A DNA stretch of 64,000 bases from Notospermus geniculatus (GCA_002633025.1 NMRB01000628.1:239391-303390); one strand, 5' to 3'. Positions 37,011-50,873 are shown, counted from the first letter of the stretch. Program-made: numbers and translations. The notes: generated from the sequence alone by a model not told the origin.

Positions 37011-40000
37011 ACAGAAGTGTTAATCCTTTATCACTAATAATCACTTGACATGCATCCGGCAAAAACCACAGAGCAGATTTTTAGAGACATATCTGTGTCA
37101 AAAATCGGGTAAATCGACTATGAACTCTGAAACCCAAACTTAACTTAATGGCACAAAAAGGCCACACAGTGCCATTTTTCACAGAACAAACAAGTCAATT
37201 TCCATCGAAATGGTTAATAAAGGTTTAAATCCGATAGCCAGACAAAAATATTGATGACAGGTTAAGATATCAAGCAATTCAGACTTTATATATATATCAT
37301 CTATATCATACGGCAACATCACAGTCTGGTAGCGAGAAAAATCACTTTGATGTTCAATGTTTAATGTCATAAGGTGCCGACATAAAAACCACGGTAACAT
37401 TTCATCAATACAGCATGCCATTGGCCTTTTGAAGATGGTCCATTGTCAGTGTTATGTTATTTCAAATTAGATCCCCGCCAGTATCAGGTGATAAACCTGT
37501 ATGCCCAAATAAAAGGTGGTTTTTAATCGAGTAGATAGTTACATTTTTATAGAGACAATCTCCAAAGGGAAGTATCTTCCAAGATACAAGACTTTTTTCA
37601 ATGAATTACACAATAGCATTTTTGTCCTACCTTCACACTCCCCTAACACCCAAAGCAGTCATTCGTCACAAGCCATTCATTTCTTCTTTAATAATTCTCT
37701 TCTCGATAACATGCCCCAAAAACTATACAGCATATCAGGAAATATTTGTTCCCCAGGTGTCGCATAGTGAAGATAATGACAAATATTTTCATAAAGGGTT
37801 GGCAAATGTAACTTGAGTTAACAAGTGGAACTTCATAGAATTCGTCAGACTGCATCTCAAAACTTGAGTATGTCTCTCCGTGAACCAAAGCTTGTTTACT
37901 TGATATGTCTCTATGGGAAGGGTTTTTACAACACAGAATCCGACCAACAACCAGCAAATTCGCAATAAGTTGACAGCCTTCAGTCGTTTTAACCATAAGT
38001 TGGCAGGCTGTGAAAGCTGATAGGCAAGATATTTTGAAGTTGGCCTTCTTCGCAAAAAAACCAAGAGGCTGGAAGTGATCAGCTATTCCTTTGTCTGAAA
38101 ATGCCCCCAAGTTTTTGAACCAGCCCACCAGTTAGATTACCCCACATTATGAAAACTGAGCATTCTGTCACAACTCATCTTTGTTTTTTACTTTTGATTA
38201 AAGCCAACCCCTTTGTAGGTTAATCAAGAAGAGCTCACCCAGCACAATGCAAGGAATTCCCAGACGGATTCAAGACATGCCCATAAAACACTTCCTCGAT
38301 ACCCTGAACAACATTTACATTTTTTACACAAAAGAGCGAGCAAATCTCGGTCTTAACAGCGCAGTCAGATTGAACAGCGCATAAAACAAGGCAGCATGGG
38401 AATTGTAACTATACCAGGACGAGACAATGAATTTTATGCTGATATGCGTAATGACACACCTCATTAAGACAGCGATGACCATCGCTGGTGCCGGGAACCC
38501 AGCACGGTGAAGATTAGGTTGATCTTGGTCATTGGGATGACACAGGTCCGTCGGGGGTCGCCTTGCTGAACTAATAACACGAAAGAAACGACGGCAAGAA
38601 GGAGGAAATTACCATGTATGTTCAAGCATGGAAAGCAGAGGATCAAATTACACTAACTCCTGAGATATTTTCACAACCTTTTCCTCTGGGATATTAAAGT
38701 GACAAAGCAACCTGGACATCCTAATTCCAAGGCGTTTTATATTTCACTTTTTTATTCAATACGTCCTGGAGCATTCAGAGGTCTTATTCTCTGACACAGT
38801 GAAGACTTTGTCAAATGAAATGAAAAAAGTTGAATGAGATCAACTCAAATGAATGTCTTGCTCATTGATATGTCTAATCCAATGAATTGGAAATTGTTGG
38901 AAAAATGGCCTGAAATCATTTCCTGTTTTATAATTCAACTATTCAACTTTTCAACTGTGTCAGGGTAGAATTAATTGGCTTATTAATGGATGCACAACAA
39001 AAGATGCTTTTACCTCTTGAGTTCTGGTAATTAAGGCAAGTCATGTAACACCCATTGTAAATTTTCATTCACATATTTCATGGACCTGAATGGAGATATC
39101 AGATGAGACTAGGCCGATGACCCAAACAGAGACTCATCCACTGCATTGACCACAGAGCAGGGAATCAAACCAATCACCTCTGAGCTGATAGGAGCTGATG
39201 TTGAACAACGTATATGTCATTTTGGGTACAAATCCAACATCATAGAAAAGAGGTTGCAACCCTGGCCCTAAACCTCGGGAATAGAACCAAACATGCTGAA
39301 AAAGCTCACAAGAAGATAATGATGTCTAACTGACAACTCATCAACTCCTCTTAGTATTCTTCACCAGCAACTTTACAACTCTCCCAAGTCGGCCGCCTCG
39401 GTTGGACACGACTGACCCACGAGAGGTTTACCCGGCGAGCCAATTGGGCAGGGTCTACTTGATGTAACTTCATTTCGTATTCAGCATGCCTTGATAGGCC
39501 AAATGTTTTGATATCTTTGCATGTTGGACGTAGCAGTCGACAACTGACGATTCATTTCCCATTGTAATAATGCATTCATAATGAAGAAACTGCATTACTT
39601 TCAATCTCTCACAGCAGCACAGCAACTGATGTCATCCACTTAGAGTTTTACACCAACAACTTTGCAATGGGAATCTGAATCGAGATACACAACTTGCACC
39701 TCCACGGCTTCCAATAGGCGGGAGGCTAAGGGAATAAGTCCCACCTGACCTAATTGCTACAACCACACCAGCTGAAATCCAATGTCAAAATCCACACCGG
39801 TAAGCCTTGAAACTCCCAAACTCTATTTTTCAAATCGTCTTCATCTTTCTGAGAGCTGAAGAAACCCTTGGTGTGGCCTAAGGGAAGTTTTTCAATCTCC
39901 TTGGTTGTACACTGTCATCCTCTAATTGGCTACTGAAGGAGGCCAATTGAGCATGTTAGTATTGGATAAAGGAGGATAAAGTCGTCAACAATGTTAAGGA

Positions 40001-40525
40001 CGTAACTTCTTTGTACAATACGGCTCATTTTCTATCTCCTTCCTCTGATCTCCACAGCAGAAGACAACCCCGATATCTGTGCAATATTGGCCAAGAAATG
40101 GCCAATCTTTCAGGTACGCCACTTCAAGAGCTATTTCTGCAAGTGCCTTCATCCCCACTGCAGTTCGGATGGATTGCAAGGCTTGTTTCCCATTCAGAGT
40201 TGCCTTCATTTTCTTCTGAACAAGCTGGGGGGGATAGGGTGAAGCAAAGACGCAGGCGGAACAAAGCGAACAAACATGGAGAGTCTTCAAAATGAAGATA
40301 TGTCATCCATCTTTCAATCAATTAATACTTGAACATCCGAGGCATAATCCTACTTTCTATATTCTTGCAAGTGCTCAGATACTTATCCCCGGGTTGGTGA
40401 TCGCTGAAGGGAAGAGCGAGGCCGCCATCTCATTGGGGTAGCCAGACTGTTTAACCAGAGACATGATCAAATCAGACGCAGCAATCATCGCGGATAGGAG
40501 GGCTCATCTCACCCGAGGAGGAGGC
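37011..40525. other. non-coding stretch, no gene seen
   Basis: A 146-codon minus frame (37688-38128) has no recognisable domain and is likely chance. Region 39100-39220 has a degenerate tRNA-like box B on the minus strand (GGTTTGATTCC) but no matching box A at proper spacing. Confidence 0.4.
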
Positions 40526-40580
40526 CGAGATATTCACCAATTAGGCCTATTGATAAGCGCAGCTTGGTGAATTATCTCAG
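40526..40580. repeat. short inverted repeat around TAGGCCTA
   Basis: GAGATATTCACCAA near 40527 pairs with TTGGTGAATTATCTC near 40564 with one unpaired base. The loop holds a TAGGCCTA palindrome at 40542. Confidence 0.5.
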
Positions 40581-43500
40581 GAGAGGTTTAGGACATGATT
40601 AGATTTGCCATCTCAGGATTGAGATGATTCCATAGATCATGGTCCAGTCAGAGTCGTGTTTGCTTCGCCAGTGAATGACCAAACTTTGTTGGAAGATTTT
40701 GTGGCCCAGCGGTTAGATCAACCAACTGACATCGCCTAGACAGCTAAGGAATGTGACAAAACATTGTGGAAGTTTCTGGGGCCAGCGATGTGGCCTAATA
40801 GTTAGGGCCCACCAGTTCTTTGGGATCAGACGCTGCCTAGCTGGCTAAACACAATTCGGGAAGTCTTGGCTCCTTGGATGAGAGTCCGCATCCAATATGT
40901 CCATTTGCCTGATTCATCAGGATACAGACCAAAACCAAAATACCTTTTTTTGGACACGGTCGTTTGGCTTTTTAAACGAGTTGAATGGACCACCAGTACT
41001 CAGTCACAAAACACAAATAATGGAACATATGTCTATGGCTGAATCGTGTTGATTCTCTGTCCTCAATATTAAGTGAAAATCCATTACTAAATCATGACTA
41101 CTTGAAAAAAAACATTGAAATTCGTGTTTGTAAGAAAACAACTCAACATGAGGTAAATGCATTAAATCATGTTGGTATGAATGAGGGACGAATTTCTGGT
41201 TAGGTGGCCTGCCAGTGGTAATAATAGAGGCATATATTATACATGTTGATCATCTTCTAACTTGATTGCTGCACCATCTGTTTGAAAAATTATCATCATC
41301 AAAAAATTGAAATCATTGAAACTGAAGTAAGGTACATTGGAGGTTGAGAATATGAGGGATGTGGTTCCATGCAAAGCATTCACGCTACAGTTGAATGTTG
41401 TCATCCATCCATTTTATTGTTAAGATGCTGATGGATACCAACACATTGTTCTGAGACTGTCTTCTCAGAGCCCTTACGATCCCTTCGACCGGCAGCCCCT
41501 TTGAAATCAAAACCTAGAAGTGACAGCAAACTAGGACAAATCCTACAACTGTATGGTAACTGAGATCCTACCAAATAGCAATCATAAACCTGATAGTAGC
41601 CATTTTCTCAGCTACAGTGTCAAGGAAGACACAAGCCCCACTAATTGCAATGTTCGGAAAATGAAAGCATCAGTCGGTACCTCAATGGCGAGTAGAGTTA
41701 ATGACTAGGCCCGATGTTAATTGCGAAACAAATCTGACCGACAATCTTTACAAATGGACGCTATTTCCAGTATCGTAATTTTCACACAATTTTCCTGTCA
41801 AATGATTATAAATGACTGTCATTTGGCCCATCTGCAACAAGATTTGACCACCAGCGTTTCTCGGGACGTTTTGACCTCCAGATACATCTACTGAACATTT
41901 GTCATAATCTTTATATTTGATCTTTGAGTTGTGACAAAATTACAGACTCTTGGCAGGCAAATGGCTACATTGTAATAGGATGATTGGCCAGGGATGTCCG
42001 ATCTAGTTATGGGGCCAAGAAGAGGTGGGTGGATAATGATCACGGGTTTGGGTCTGGGGACCAATCGCTGCAGGGAGTGAGCACAAGTCGGCTGTTACAG
42101 TCGTGCACTCCACAACTCCAGATGGTGGTAGGTTGATGTCATTTTGATAGTCGAATCAACGGTAAAAAGGTTAATCATTCAGAAGTGAGGAACCAGACAA
42201 GATATTCTGCAATTAATTTCTCATCAAAATCTAACTTTTGAGAGAAAAAAATTTGGCATCCATCAAAGTTGGCAAGATGACCTTGGCACAAAATCAGACT
42301 CCCACACCATTAGCAGCAAGTGGCACACACACTGAATTCGAAGTACTTGTCGGGAGAAAATTGTGAATTTTTGATGCATTCCCTGCGAGAGAGGGATATC
42401 TGTAAAACTTATCGCTGTAGCAAGAGTTAATTGACCTGCAGACTGAATGAATCATACTGGCCAACTGACCAACGATGATTTTTTCCTGATGATAGTTTGT
42501 CAATCATGATTGACATGGATAAAAACTAGTCATCGCGAGACCTGTCTATTAGAGGCAGATGTCACCTTTATCCCAGCGGGTTAACCGTATGAGTGGTCAG
42601 CGCCCAGAAAGTAACCAATCGATGCGATCAAAAAGGATTTACGTCCCACATGAATCACGCTCTAATCCGGTTCAAAGTGACCACTAGACCACGTCAGCAG
42701 ACGGCTAAATTAACCGTGATTTTGACCTTTGTTTTCTGGAAGATCTCCAGTGGAGCAAAAAGATCTTTGTGAGAAGTCGAAAAATATCAAGAGATTCTAA
42801 ACAGGATTTTGTGGCTGCTTTTGTCTCATCCTGGTCAAGATCTTAAAGAACCACTTTTACTTCACTACGTCCTAACCTCCCATCGCCAAGCCACTTTTTT
42901 CCAACTGACCCAACATAGCCCCGCCCAAGCTTAAAGCCTCGGAATTCCCTCATATTATAATCTTAGTTGCTTCCTGTTTCAACAGATGGCACCCTCTCAT
43001 TAAAAGTTGATTATTTCATTGAACTAGAAGTAGGATTCCCAAATGGTCTGTCTTCCAATTTGATTTCTCCCCAAATATTATAAGTGCTATGAAATAAATA
43101 TCCGATACATTAGTATCATTCTCACTTTTGATAGCCGAGAGGCTGCTCTCCTTCCAAGACCACGACAATGCCAAATGCTCTGAACGAATAAGTTACACCT
43201 CACATGAGCATTAAGGGTTAAGTCAAATCCTGAATCAGATATAAATCTGTGACGAAAATGAGCAAAGATAGAAGTGAATTGAAAATGAGTTAAGAAACCT
43301 CTGGCGCTTTCAACCTGGTATCGATTGCGTCGGAAACCCAAGACTTCAGCAGATGGTGTGATCATGTAATAAACTGTCACCATTGATTTTTGTTAATCCA
43401 CGACTCTTGGGCCACGATTCAATCACAGATGTACCATTTTACCAATAGGAATCAAAATGGTCCTGATTTGAATTGACGGGTTAAGTCTCCACCGCCTAGT

Positions 43501-45900
43501 CTCATTGTCTTATGTAACGGCACAAATTAAACAAACCCATCTTGATGTTTAATTTGGTTAGAGTAGAATTTCTTTTGATTTTTGGTATAGGGACTGTGGA
43601 AATGCAAATTTTGGACTATCCTAAGTGCCCTAACGCGAGATTTTGGAATTCTATCCAAGTTTTGGTGACTTTTCTTTATCTTCCTGAGATTTTTGCAAAC
43701 TTAGTCTCATTCTCCTAGGTTCTTCACTTTTGTTCCTATGCCATGGTATGAATGAACAGACAAAATATTGCACTCAAACTTGTCCAGTTTGAGAGAGCGA
43801 TCATACTCTGGAAAAGCCTTCCTCGTACCAATGAAACATGGAGGATCATTAGAGTTTTCAAGATGGTCAAATTTCCTTTAGGTATTGTGACTGACAATGC
43901 AATCGCAACATTTTTAACAGGAACATTTTACACCCTCTGGTCGTTCTTGTTAAATGTGAGAAGTCTCCCTCGTTATTACAAGACTAATTAAGATGATTAA
44001 CGAGCATCGTACCTGTCCTTAACTGCCAAGGGCAACTCCCACCTAACGATTACAAACTTTTTTTATCTTCTAAACGCATGGTACCCTCACAATGAAATAT
44101 GCAAATTAATCAAATTTGAACTTGTATGAATAATTAGCCAGTTTCTTATTGGAGTCAGGCACGTGAAGGTCAGGCTATTTTGGGACAATGAATTTTTCTC
44201 TCCGTGTAAAAAACAATGGAAAGAAAAGGTTCCTTTTGTAAATTATGGTGTGAAGGTCAGCCCCCATGTGGGTGGAACACCTCCTTTTGTGGACTTAGAG
44301 GAGAAACGTTAGAACCACTTTAGAGAAACCATATGGGGACACGCGACTGCTGACGTGAATGAAGGATTTGGTCAGTGGTCCATGTGGTCAGGTTGAAAAT
44401 TCAAAGAGATAAGGTCAGTTGGATCATAAACTGGCTGAGGAGAAGATAGGGTTCAACTATAGAATACAAATTGAAAGTGCCCTCCAATTTTCGATTGAGA
44501 ACAGGATATCATCAAGCCATACAAGAACAGGGTTTGGCCTTTCCTTTTAATGCAGGTCAATTTCAGATTGAGGAACTTAAGATGCACCAGACCAGAATAA
44601 TATAAAATTCATGCAATGATCGAGAAAACTAATGTAGCATTCATTTCAAAGTCAAAGACCCATTGTTCTACATTAACTTCAATTATACCCATTAATTGCT
44701 CAGTCCGCTGGTGGACTGAAAATGGTCCCACTGATGAACTGGGCTGTGGTCGTCCTCCCCCGGGGTTGTCCTGGTCACTCTGAGTGGCCATGTTACCCTG
44801 ACTCGTTGATATCTACTCTCTTGGGACGAGGGATTGCTGATTAGATCAGGAGGTGCCCATTGCAATCAGCCGTGTTCATCAAAGCTGTCCATCATGCTGA
44901 GATACAAGACACTGGACATGAGGAAGTTTGAAAATGATTCATATCGGACCAGGGGAAACCGTATACTTTTAAATGGCCATCATGAGATTCCCACACTGCA
45001 TAATCACCATATAGAACTTGAGAAATAACTTAACGAAAGCCAATGACAACTTTATATTCATTTACACTTCATGGTCACAACCATTTCCTATGGTAAAATC
45101 TTCAGATTCCGCAGGAATGTCATGTTGGTCCACAACAGACTCAGATATACCAGGTACGCCCAACCTGAAGCAGAAACGTAACACAAAACTTTCATTTCAT
45201 CTCTTTGTCCTAAGCACATTTTTTTGGCAGGGTCTCTAAACTGAGGATGATTTCCAAATCTCATCCGACTTTTTCTTCAATTGCACCTGATTCCAAGTAC
45301 ACAAGTGGATGCGTAGGCCATAACAATGTCGATATTTTGGCATAAAAACCTGGCAAGTGTGGTTGTGTGTAGCCGCTACAGAAACCCTAACTGGAGTCGG
45401 TTGGAGACGGGCTTCCCATTCCACACAACACTGGGAACAATAGGCCAGATTGTGTGTGTGGGTGGGGCACGTGGTTACCAATCCACTATGGGCACACTTC
45501 AAAAGGCATACTAATTAATTCCATTGCCATTGTCCCCCTGTTTGCTTTTTGACAAGATGCAATTTTTCTCCTTTATGCGAGACGCTCGTGCTGAATGCAA
45601 TCACCGTCGCAGGATGTGCAGCCACGAACCTGTCACTCAGAAAGTTATAACCGAGATTATATCAACACGGTTGAGGTGCAGCCGCCAATAAAAACCACGT
45701 AGGGTGCCTAGGTATCATCGTGCAACAACTGTGAGGCCACTGAACCACAAAATGGCCCAAATCTCAGTTGATCAGAAGCATGATAAAATGCTATGTTCAC
45801 TCACGATAATGCCTATCATTTAATGAATGCAACCAAGAAAGAAACACCCCATTTTTTTATCAATGCACATTGTGAGCAGAGAGTGATATGACTTCCGTGT
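40581..45900. other. non-coding stretch, weak tRNA-like traces
   Basis: Near 40704 and 40796 two box-A-like words (TGGCCCAGCGG, TGGCCTAATAG) lie about 90 bp apart in related contexts, without box B. They may be decayed SINE heads. Otherwise there is no exon, array or element in 5.3 kb; the open frames are short. Confidence 0.4.
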
Positions 45901-46378
45901 TTGTACGATATCCTCATTATTTATAATTTATTGGAATCGGAACGGGATGTTGATTTTGACAGGTATTCTTCTTTCAGTCAGGACTCTCTGCAGCTCCAAA
46001 ACATTGCACACTCACAACAGCACACAGTTAAAGGACTTGAGGGGATCTACAATTTTCACATTAAAATTTCCAACAGTGTTCTGGAGCAAGTTAAATACAC
46101 TGAAGACATGTCCTAGTCATAGTCATAGGAAGCAGCGTTCCAATCCAAGCTAATCCAAGAATTTCAGTGTCTGCAATCTGATGATGGTGTGATCTTGAAT
46201 TCAAAGCGATCTGGGAAGAGGTGTTAGATGAACACGGAGTGACATCCAACTCCGTTTCAAATGTTGGGTCTGATACATCAAGGGTAAGGTGGCAACTGAA
46301 ACAAATTGTCAAGGACAGGAGTTCTGTGACAGTTTGGGAGGAAATTGACTCCCAGGTGACTTTTTTAACAAAACTGTA
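45901..46378 (+). pseudogene. coding-like fragments in shifting frames
   Basis: Three adjacent plus segments have protein-like composition. (a) 45901-46116 ends QVKYTEDMS-stop; it contains a strong acceptor (TATTCTTCTTTCAG) followed by QDSLQLQNIAHSQQHT. (b) 46129-46211 reads EAAFQSKLIQEFQCLQSDDG. (c) 46192-46378 reads DLEFKAIWEEVLDEHGV and later VTVWEEIDSQ. They may be small exons of the downstream gene or a frameshifted relic. No family is recognised and the minus strand is also open here. Confidence 0.28.
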
Positions 46379-47261
46379 GGTTGCATTGGTCAGGAAGAAG
46401 GTCATTGGTCATTTTCTTGTATGAATTCTGTCAAGCTACATCAGCAATCACACTAAAATATGACTGAGATTTTTTGTGATTTTTCTGAAAATCCACACAC
46501 AACATGCACAATGTTCAGACTTGATCCTCAAATGAATAGAAAAAAAATTGAATAGAACACTTGATGTGGCTTGACAACTTGTCTGTGTTGATGTTTCCAG
46601 CCGTCACTATACTCAACTACGTCAATGCGGAGGGAAAAAACGTGAAATCAGTCACTTTGTATTGTATTGTCTATCCATAAACCCAGTACATAGTCAGTCA
46701 AAACGAGCAAGAAATCTTGAGAAACTTTATCAAGAATATGAAAGTGATACTCCCATCTGCAATGACTTGGTTTTCCTGTGATAGTCTACGTATGGCATCA
46801 CACTCTCCAAAGCAGATGCTGACCAACCAAAGACAGTAAGTATACAATGTGTCATCTTGTAATCCCATCTTGGGTGTCTCTTAGTTTTCAAATTTCAACA
46901 GATTACAAACTACAATTTAAAACCTCCAGTTGAATTCAGTGTAAGGTGTCTTCCTTCTGTAACACGCTGATCCAAAAATCAACCCATTTCTCTGATGCAA
47001 ATCTGTTGACGTTTGAAAGCACCTCTATTTGTGATCCTGTGTTTAACTCTTTCCTGCATGATTTTTAGCCAGGTATCAGACTAACTTGTCCAAATAGTGC
47101 ATGATAAAGAATAGTGAAATCTACAAGAGTAGAGGAAATCAACACAAAGAATAGTGATAGTGATATCGACATCAAGAATAGTGATTTCGAGGTTTCAAAA
47201 CGGAATCCGATTACGGAGGGTTTCAATTGTCGACGTACCAACGGATGCTGACTCAAGCAAA

Positions 47262-49035
47262 ATGGCTGAGCAACAACCTAAAACGTTGGCAAAACAACAG
47301 AGAGAGATGATGGACATGCAAACATCTCAGTCAGTGGCAGACAGGAAGAGAACTGAGGTGATTGCTCAACCGCATTCTGATATCATGGCTGCAAAACAGT
47401 TTAAAATGCAAGCCAAACAACTGCCAGAAACGCTCAGTAAGAGCACTGGGAAGGCATCCATCAATGCTGCAACTTTGATAGTACAGCATCTTGAATCTGA
47501 AACAAGGGCAAAAAGGAAGTTCTCATTCATGATTGATAGACTCCTTGAACCAAACATGCCGCAAAAAGTTGGTTGCAAATTTTTACCACATAGAAATGAT
47601 TACAATACAAAGCAGACTGGCCTCAGAACTCCAGTTTCTAGGCAGGGTCCCAGCTGCAAAAGGGCTGACAGGCATCTGAAACAGCAAATAGGGTGTATGG
47701 TTCAGAAATTGACAAGTGACATACCTGAAGTGGTAGAAATGCCAGACACATATTTACTAAATGGAAGTTCATCATCCACATCACAAGAATTTCCTGAAAG
47801 CAGGAAAGTGACAGCAGTGGTTCAGGATCAGCACACATTTGCTGACCAACAAAATCTGATGAACAGTCAGAGACAGTTGGAGGGGTCAAAACGACAGGGT
47901 GTGGGTGCTGCAGTTGGAAAATCTGCTCCAGAAGACTTTAGGCCATGTCATGAACCCGATTCTGCTCTTGTAGGAGATGCTGTTAGAGTTATTGCTGACC
48001 AAAAGCATGAGGTGATCTCTGTGTTGAAAGACACAGAGCAAACAGCCAAGAGAGTTGGCAATGGAGGGCATGCTTTGGTGTCTCCTCTGAAAGATCCTCA
48101 GCAAACCTCAACAGTAGATGCTTCAGAATCAAACCATGAGGCAGACTGTTCAAATGATGCTGACGGCAGCTCACTGATATCGGGATCAGAGGGGAATTTA
48201 ACCCCGGAGCGTGTTGATGAAATCTGCGAGTTGATAGCTGGCCACCAACTTGAACTTTATTTCAAGCAGGAGGCCTTTGAAAAGGAAGAGAAAGCCAGGC
48301 AAGAAGCTGAGCAGAAGGCAAAGCTAGAAGCTGCTGCTAGTGCTAAAGTTGATGCTGATAACATTGAAATTGATGTGGTAGGGCTCGATGAATCCCTGGG
48401 TCTTAGTGACGCTGATGCTCTCATGTTGGCAAATAGGAGAGAAGCAGCTTCTCCAAATGTTGCCCAAGTCCAACGAGACACAGAATCCAAGTTGTCTTCT
48501 GATGTCAAGTCTAGTCCACGGAGTCAGCAAGATGCATCAGATAGTAGAGAATGCAAGGGTGGTGGTGAAGGGGTCGAATCACTGGTCGATAGGAAAAGAG
48601 ATGTTGATCTTCAGCTGAAAAATGAGGTCAATTCTGGGGTTCTTCGAAATGACCGAGGAGAAAATGCTTTGCTTCAGTTTGAAAGTGAAGCAAATCCTAA
48701 GTCTTTCAGTGGAGAACCTAAGTCTCACCTGAAGGTGAATGGAGAAACTAATTCACTCTTCAAGATTGACAGTGGAACAAATTCCCACTCCAAGGTCGAT
48801 AGAGAAGCAGAGCCCCTGTCCAAAAGTGAACCAAAAGCCCTGCTTCAGGAGAGTGTCAATGAATTTACTGACAGTTTCCGCACACACGTTGAGAATCAAA
48901 CTGAACCAGATGTTGTTGAGCAGTCAGGCACTCTTCTGTCACTGTCTGAGACCAGCACTGTACCAAACTCTCAGAAATCTGTTGAAACGCTGGAAGAAAA
49001 ACTGGATCATGCCTCTGATGGATTAACAGAGGAAG
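47262..49035 (+). CDS. large exon of a disordered, eh1-motif-containing protein (3' incomplete)
   Basis: The best gene signal in the window: an uninterrupted plus frame of 591 complete codons. It ends one base into the next codon at a consensus donor (GAG GAA G|GTGAGT, GT at 49036), so the protein continues in an unseen exon. I take ATG 47262 (AAAATGG context, MAEQQPK...). The frame is open 36 codons further up to TAG 47130. A possible acceptor (TTTCCTGCATGATTTTTAG, AG 47067-47068) would then make the start of this exon 5' UTR. In order the protein shows: a Q/K/M-rich N-terminus; a basic stretch running into FMIDRLL at residues 89-95, which fits the eh1 Groucho-binding pattern F-x-I-x-x-L-L; a long S/Q/E-rich disordered part; a charged coiled coil at about 315-365 (EEKARQEAEQKAKLEAAA); and degenerate NS/K-rich repeats at about 445-530. 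There is no signal peptide or membrane segment. It may be a nuclear regulator, but no named family is recognised. Confidence 0.75.
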
Positions 49036-50291
49036 GTGAGTAGTGGTTGTAGTGATGTTGGGGTTTGAACAAGATGCTGGAAGGCCAAGCTCCAACAGAA
49101 AATTGAGAGGTTATTGGGTCATGGTGCAAAAAGGCATTGGTGTATCAAACATCTTGAGTTTGACCCTTTTTTATGAATTTGGTGATTTTAGGAGAGTCAT
49201 TTCCAAAAAGAATTTCCCAAACCAATATATGGGAAATTTCAGTGGATGGTGTCACATTTTTTTAAAGTTGACATCAAAATGCCCAGGGTTCTTTTCAAGG
49301 GTTTAAGTTTATATTTTGATATCAGTTGTCATTCTGCACCAGCACTTTTGTTTTCAGGATCCCGCCACAAGGTATTAGAATCAGCATCAGCAAAACAGAA
49401 GTGTGAAGCACTAATGCCATACTTTTTTGCAGTTTTCCCAATGTTTACCTGGTGCATCAACTGGATACACTTTTTCAACCGACTTCACAAAGAATAGTGG
49501 TGTTCTGGAACAATTATAAATTCCATCGTGATTTATAAATCATGTTAACAGCTTCCAAGGTAACCGAACTAGAAAGCTGGCAGACCCCTTGGCTTCCCAG
49601 CCCCACCCCTGGCTTGAGGTAAACAGGGAAAAATCTGTGAAAAATCTCCACAACAAAGGCGATTATCATGTAGCCCCCACGCCAGGGCGTGGACCCTTTA
49701 ATCATGACCCCACGGAGCTGAACCGAAAACAGTTGCCCCAGGGATGTGCAAACATTGAACTGCTGACTGACATTGCCAAAAGACGAGTCACAATGATGAT
49801 TTTCATGAGAATGGTTCAGAAGGTTTGAGATGCAAATCTTAAGTGGTTTAACCTTCATCGTGACTTTGTACGTGACATCCTGAGCTTTTGAAGAAAAATT
49901 CTTGGTATGGTGGTTGTGTAATCTGCTCCTAGATGATGCACGACATGCAACACTGACCATGAGTTCTTCACGCATAGCTGTTTTGACCTGGTGCTTGACT
50001 TAGTACCATGTTTGCTTCATGATACATGCAGGTTCCATTGGTGGCTGCTTTATGATACATTCAGGTACTATTAACCAAGATACAGAATAGCACAAAACTG
50101 ACACACAAAATGATATTAAGCAAGAAGTCAATCTCCAGAATTCACGAATTTTCGACCCCAACCGGGGTCTAGTTCAAGTGGAACTTTACAATCTGAAACT
50201 CTAGAAAAGACTGAGAATTTTTCTTTCTCTGAATGAGTACAAATGATTAAAACTCGTGATACTACTACTATAATCATACCAGGAATTTAAA
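49036..50291. other. intron after the large exon, no further exon found
   Basis: Starts with the GTGAGT donor. A minus frame of 153 codons (49514-49975) crosses it but has no domain or splice context. No homeodomain, forkhead or T-box coding was found on the plus strand downstream. Confidence 0.5.
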
Positions 50292-50873
50292 GGCTCGTCT
50301 ACACGATCATACATTTGTTCAAAACATCATCATGCATTTGTATGATGATGTCCAAGCTTGTGTGTCGATTTCTGTCTTGTGACAATGCAGCTAAAATTTT
50401 GAACATCATCATACATTGTTCAAAACAGCATCATACACTTGCATGATGTTCAAGTTTGTTGTGGATTTCGATCTACAGTCCAACATTCATGTACTTTGTA
50501 TGATGAAGTATGATGGAGAAAGGATAATGTTGGATGCTGTTCAAGTTTGTTGGGAAAACCGTCCACACGATCATACATTTGTCCCTGAACATCATCACAC
50601 ATTTTTTTTGGGATGTTTTGCATTGGCAAGATGAAACATGCAGCTAAAAATTTGAACATCATCATACATGTTCAGGTTTGTTGGGAAAACAGTCCACACG
50701 ATCATACATTTTGTCCTGAACATCATCACACAAATTTGAACATCATCATACATGTTGGTTGCTGTTCAAGTTTGTTGGGAAAGCAGCCTACACAATCAAA
50801 TATCTGTCCATGAACATCATCATACAAATGTATGAAGATGTTTTGAACAAATGTATGATCGTGTAGACAGGCC
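50292..50873. mobile_element. 582-bp MITE with about 60-bp inverted ends
   Basis: The left end GGCTCGTCTACACGATCATA and its right-end inverse (GGCCTGTCTACACGATCATA) remain complementary for about 60 bp. Both are flanked by TTAAA (50287-50291, 50874-50878), compatible with a TTAA target of piggyBac/Kolobok type or a 5-bp duplication. The interior is built from repeats of GAACATCATCATACA, TTTGTATGATGATGT and CAAGTTTGTTGGGAAA, so internal arms also fold. No coding capacity. Confidence 0.8.

Noticed and set aside
37688-38128. 146-codon minus open frame
   Set aside because: No domain, no splice signals, ordinary composition.
49514-49975. 153-codon minus-strand open frame
   Set aside because: No domain, biased composition, splice context or poly(A) signal; it crosses the intron after the large exon and is within chance length.
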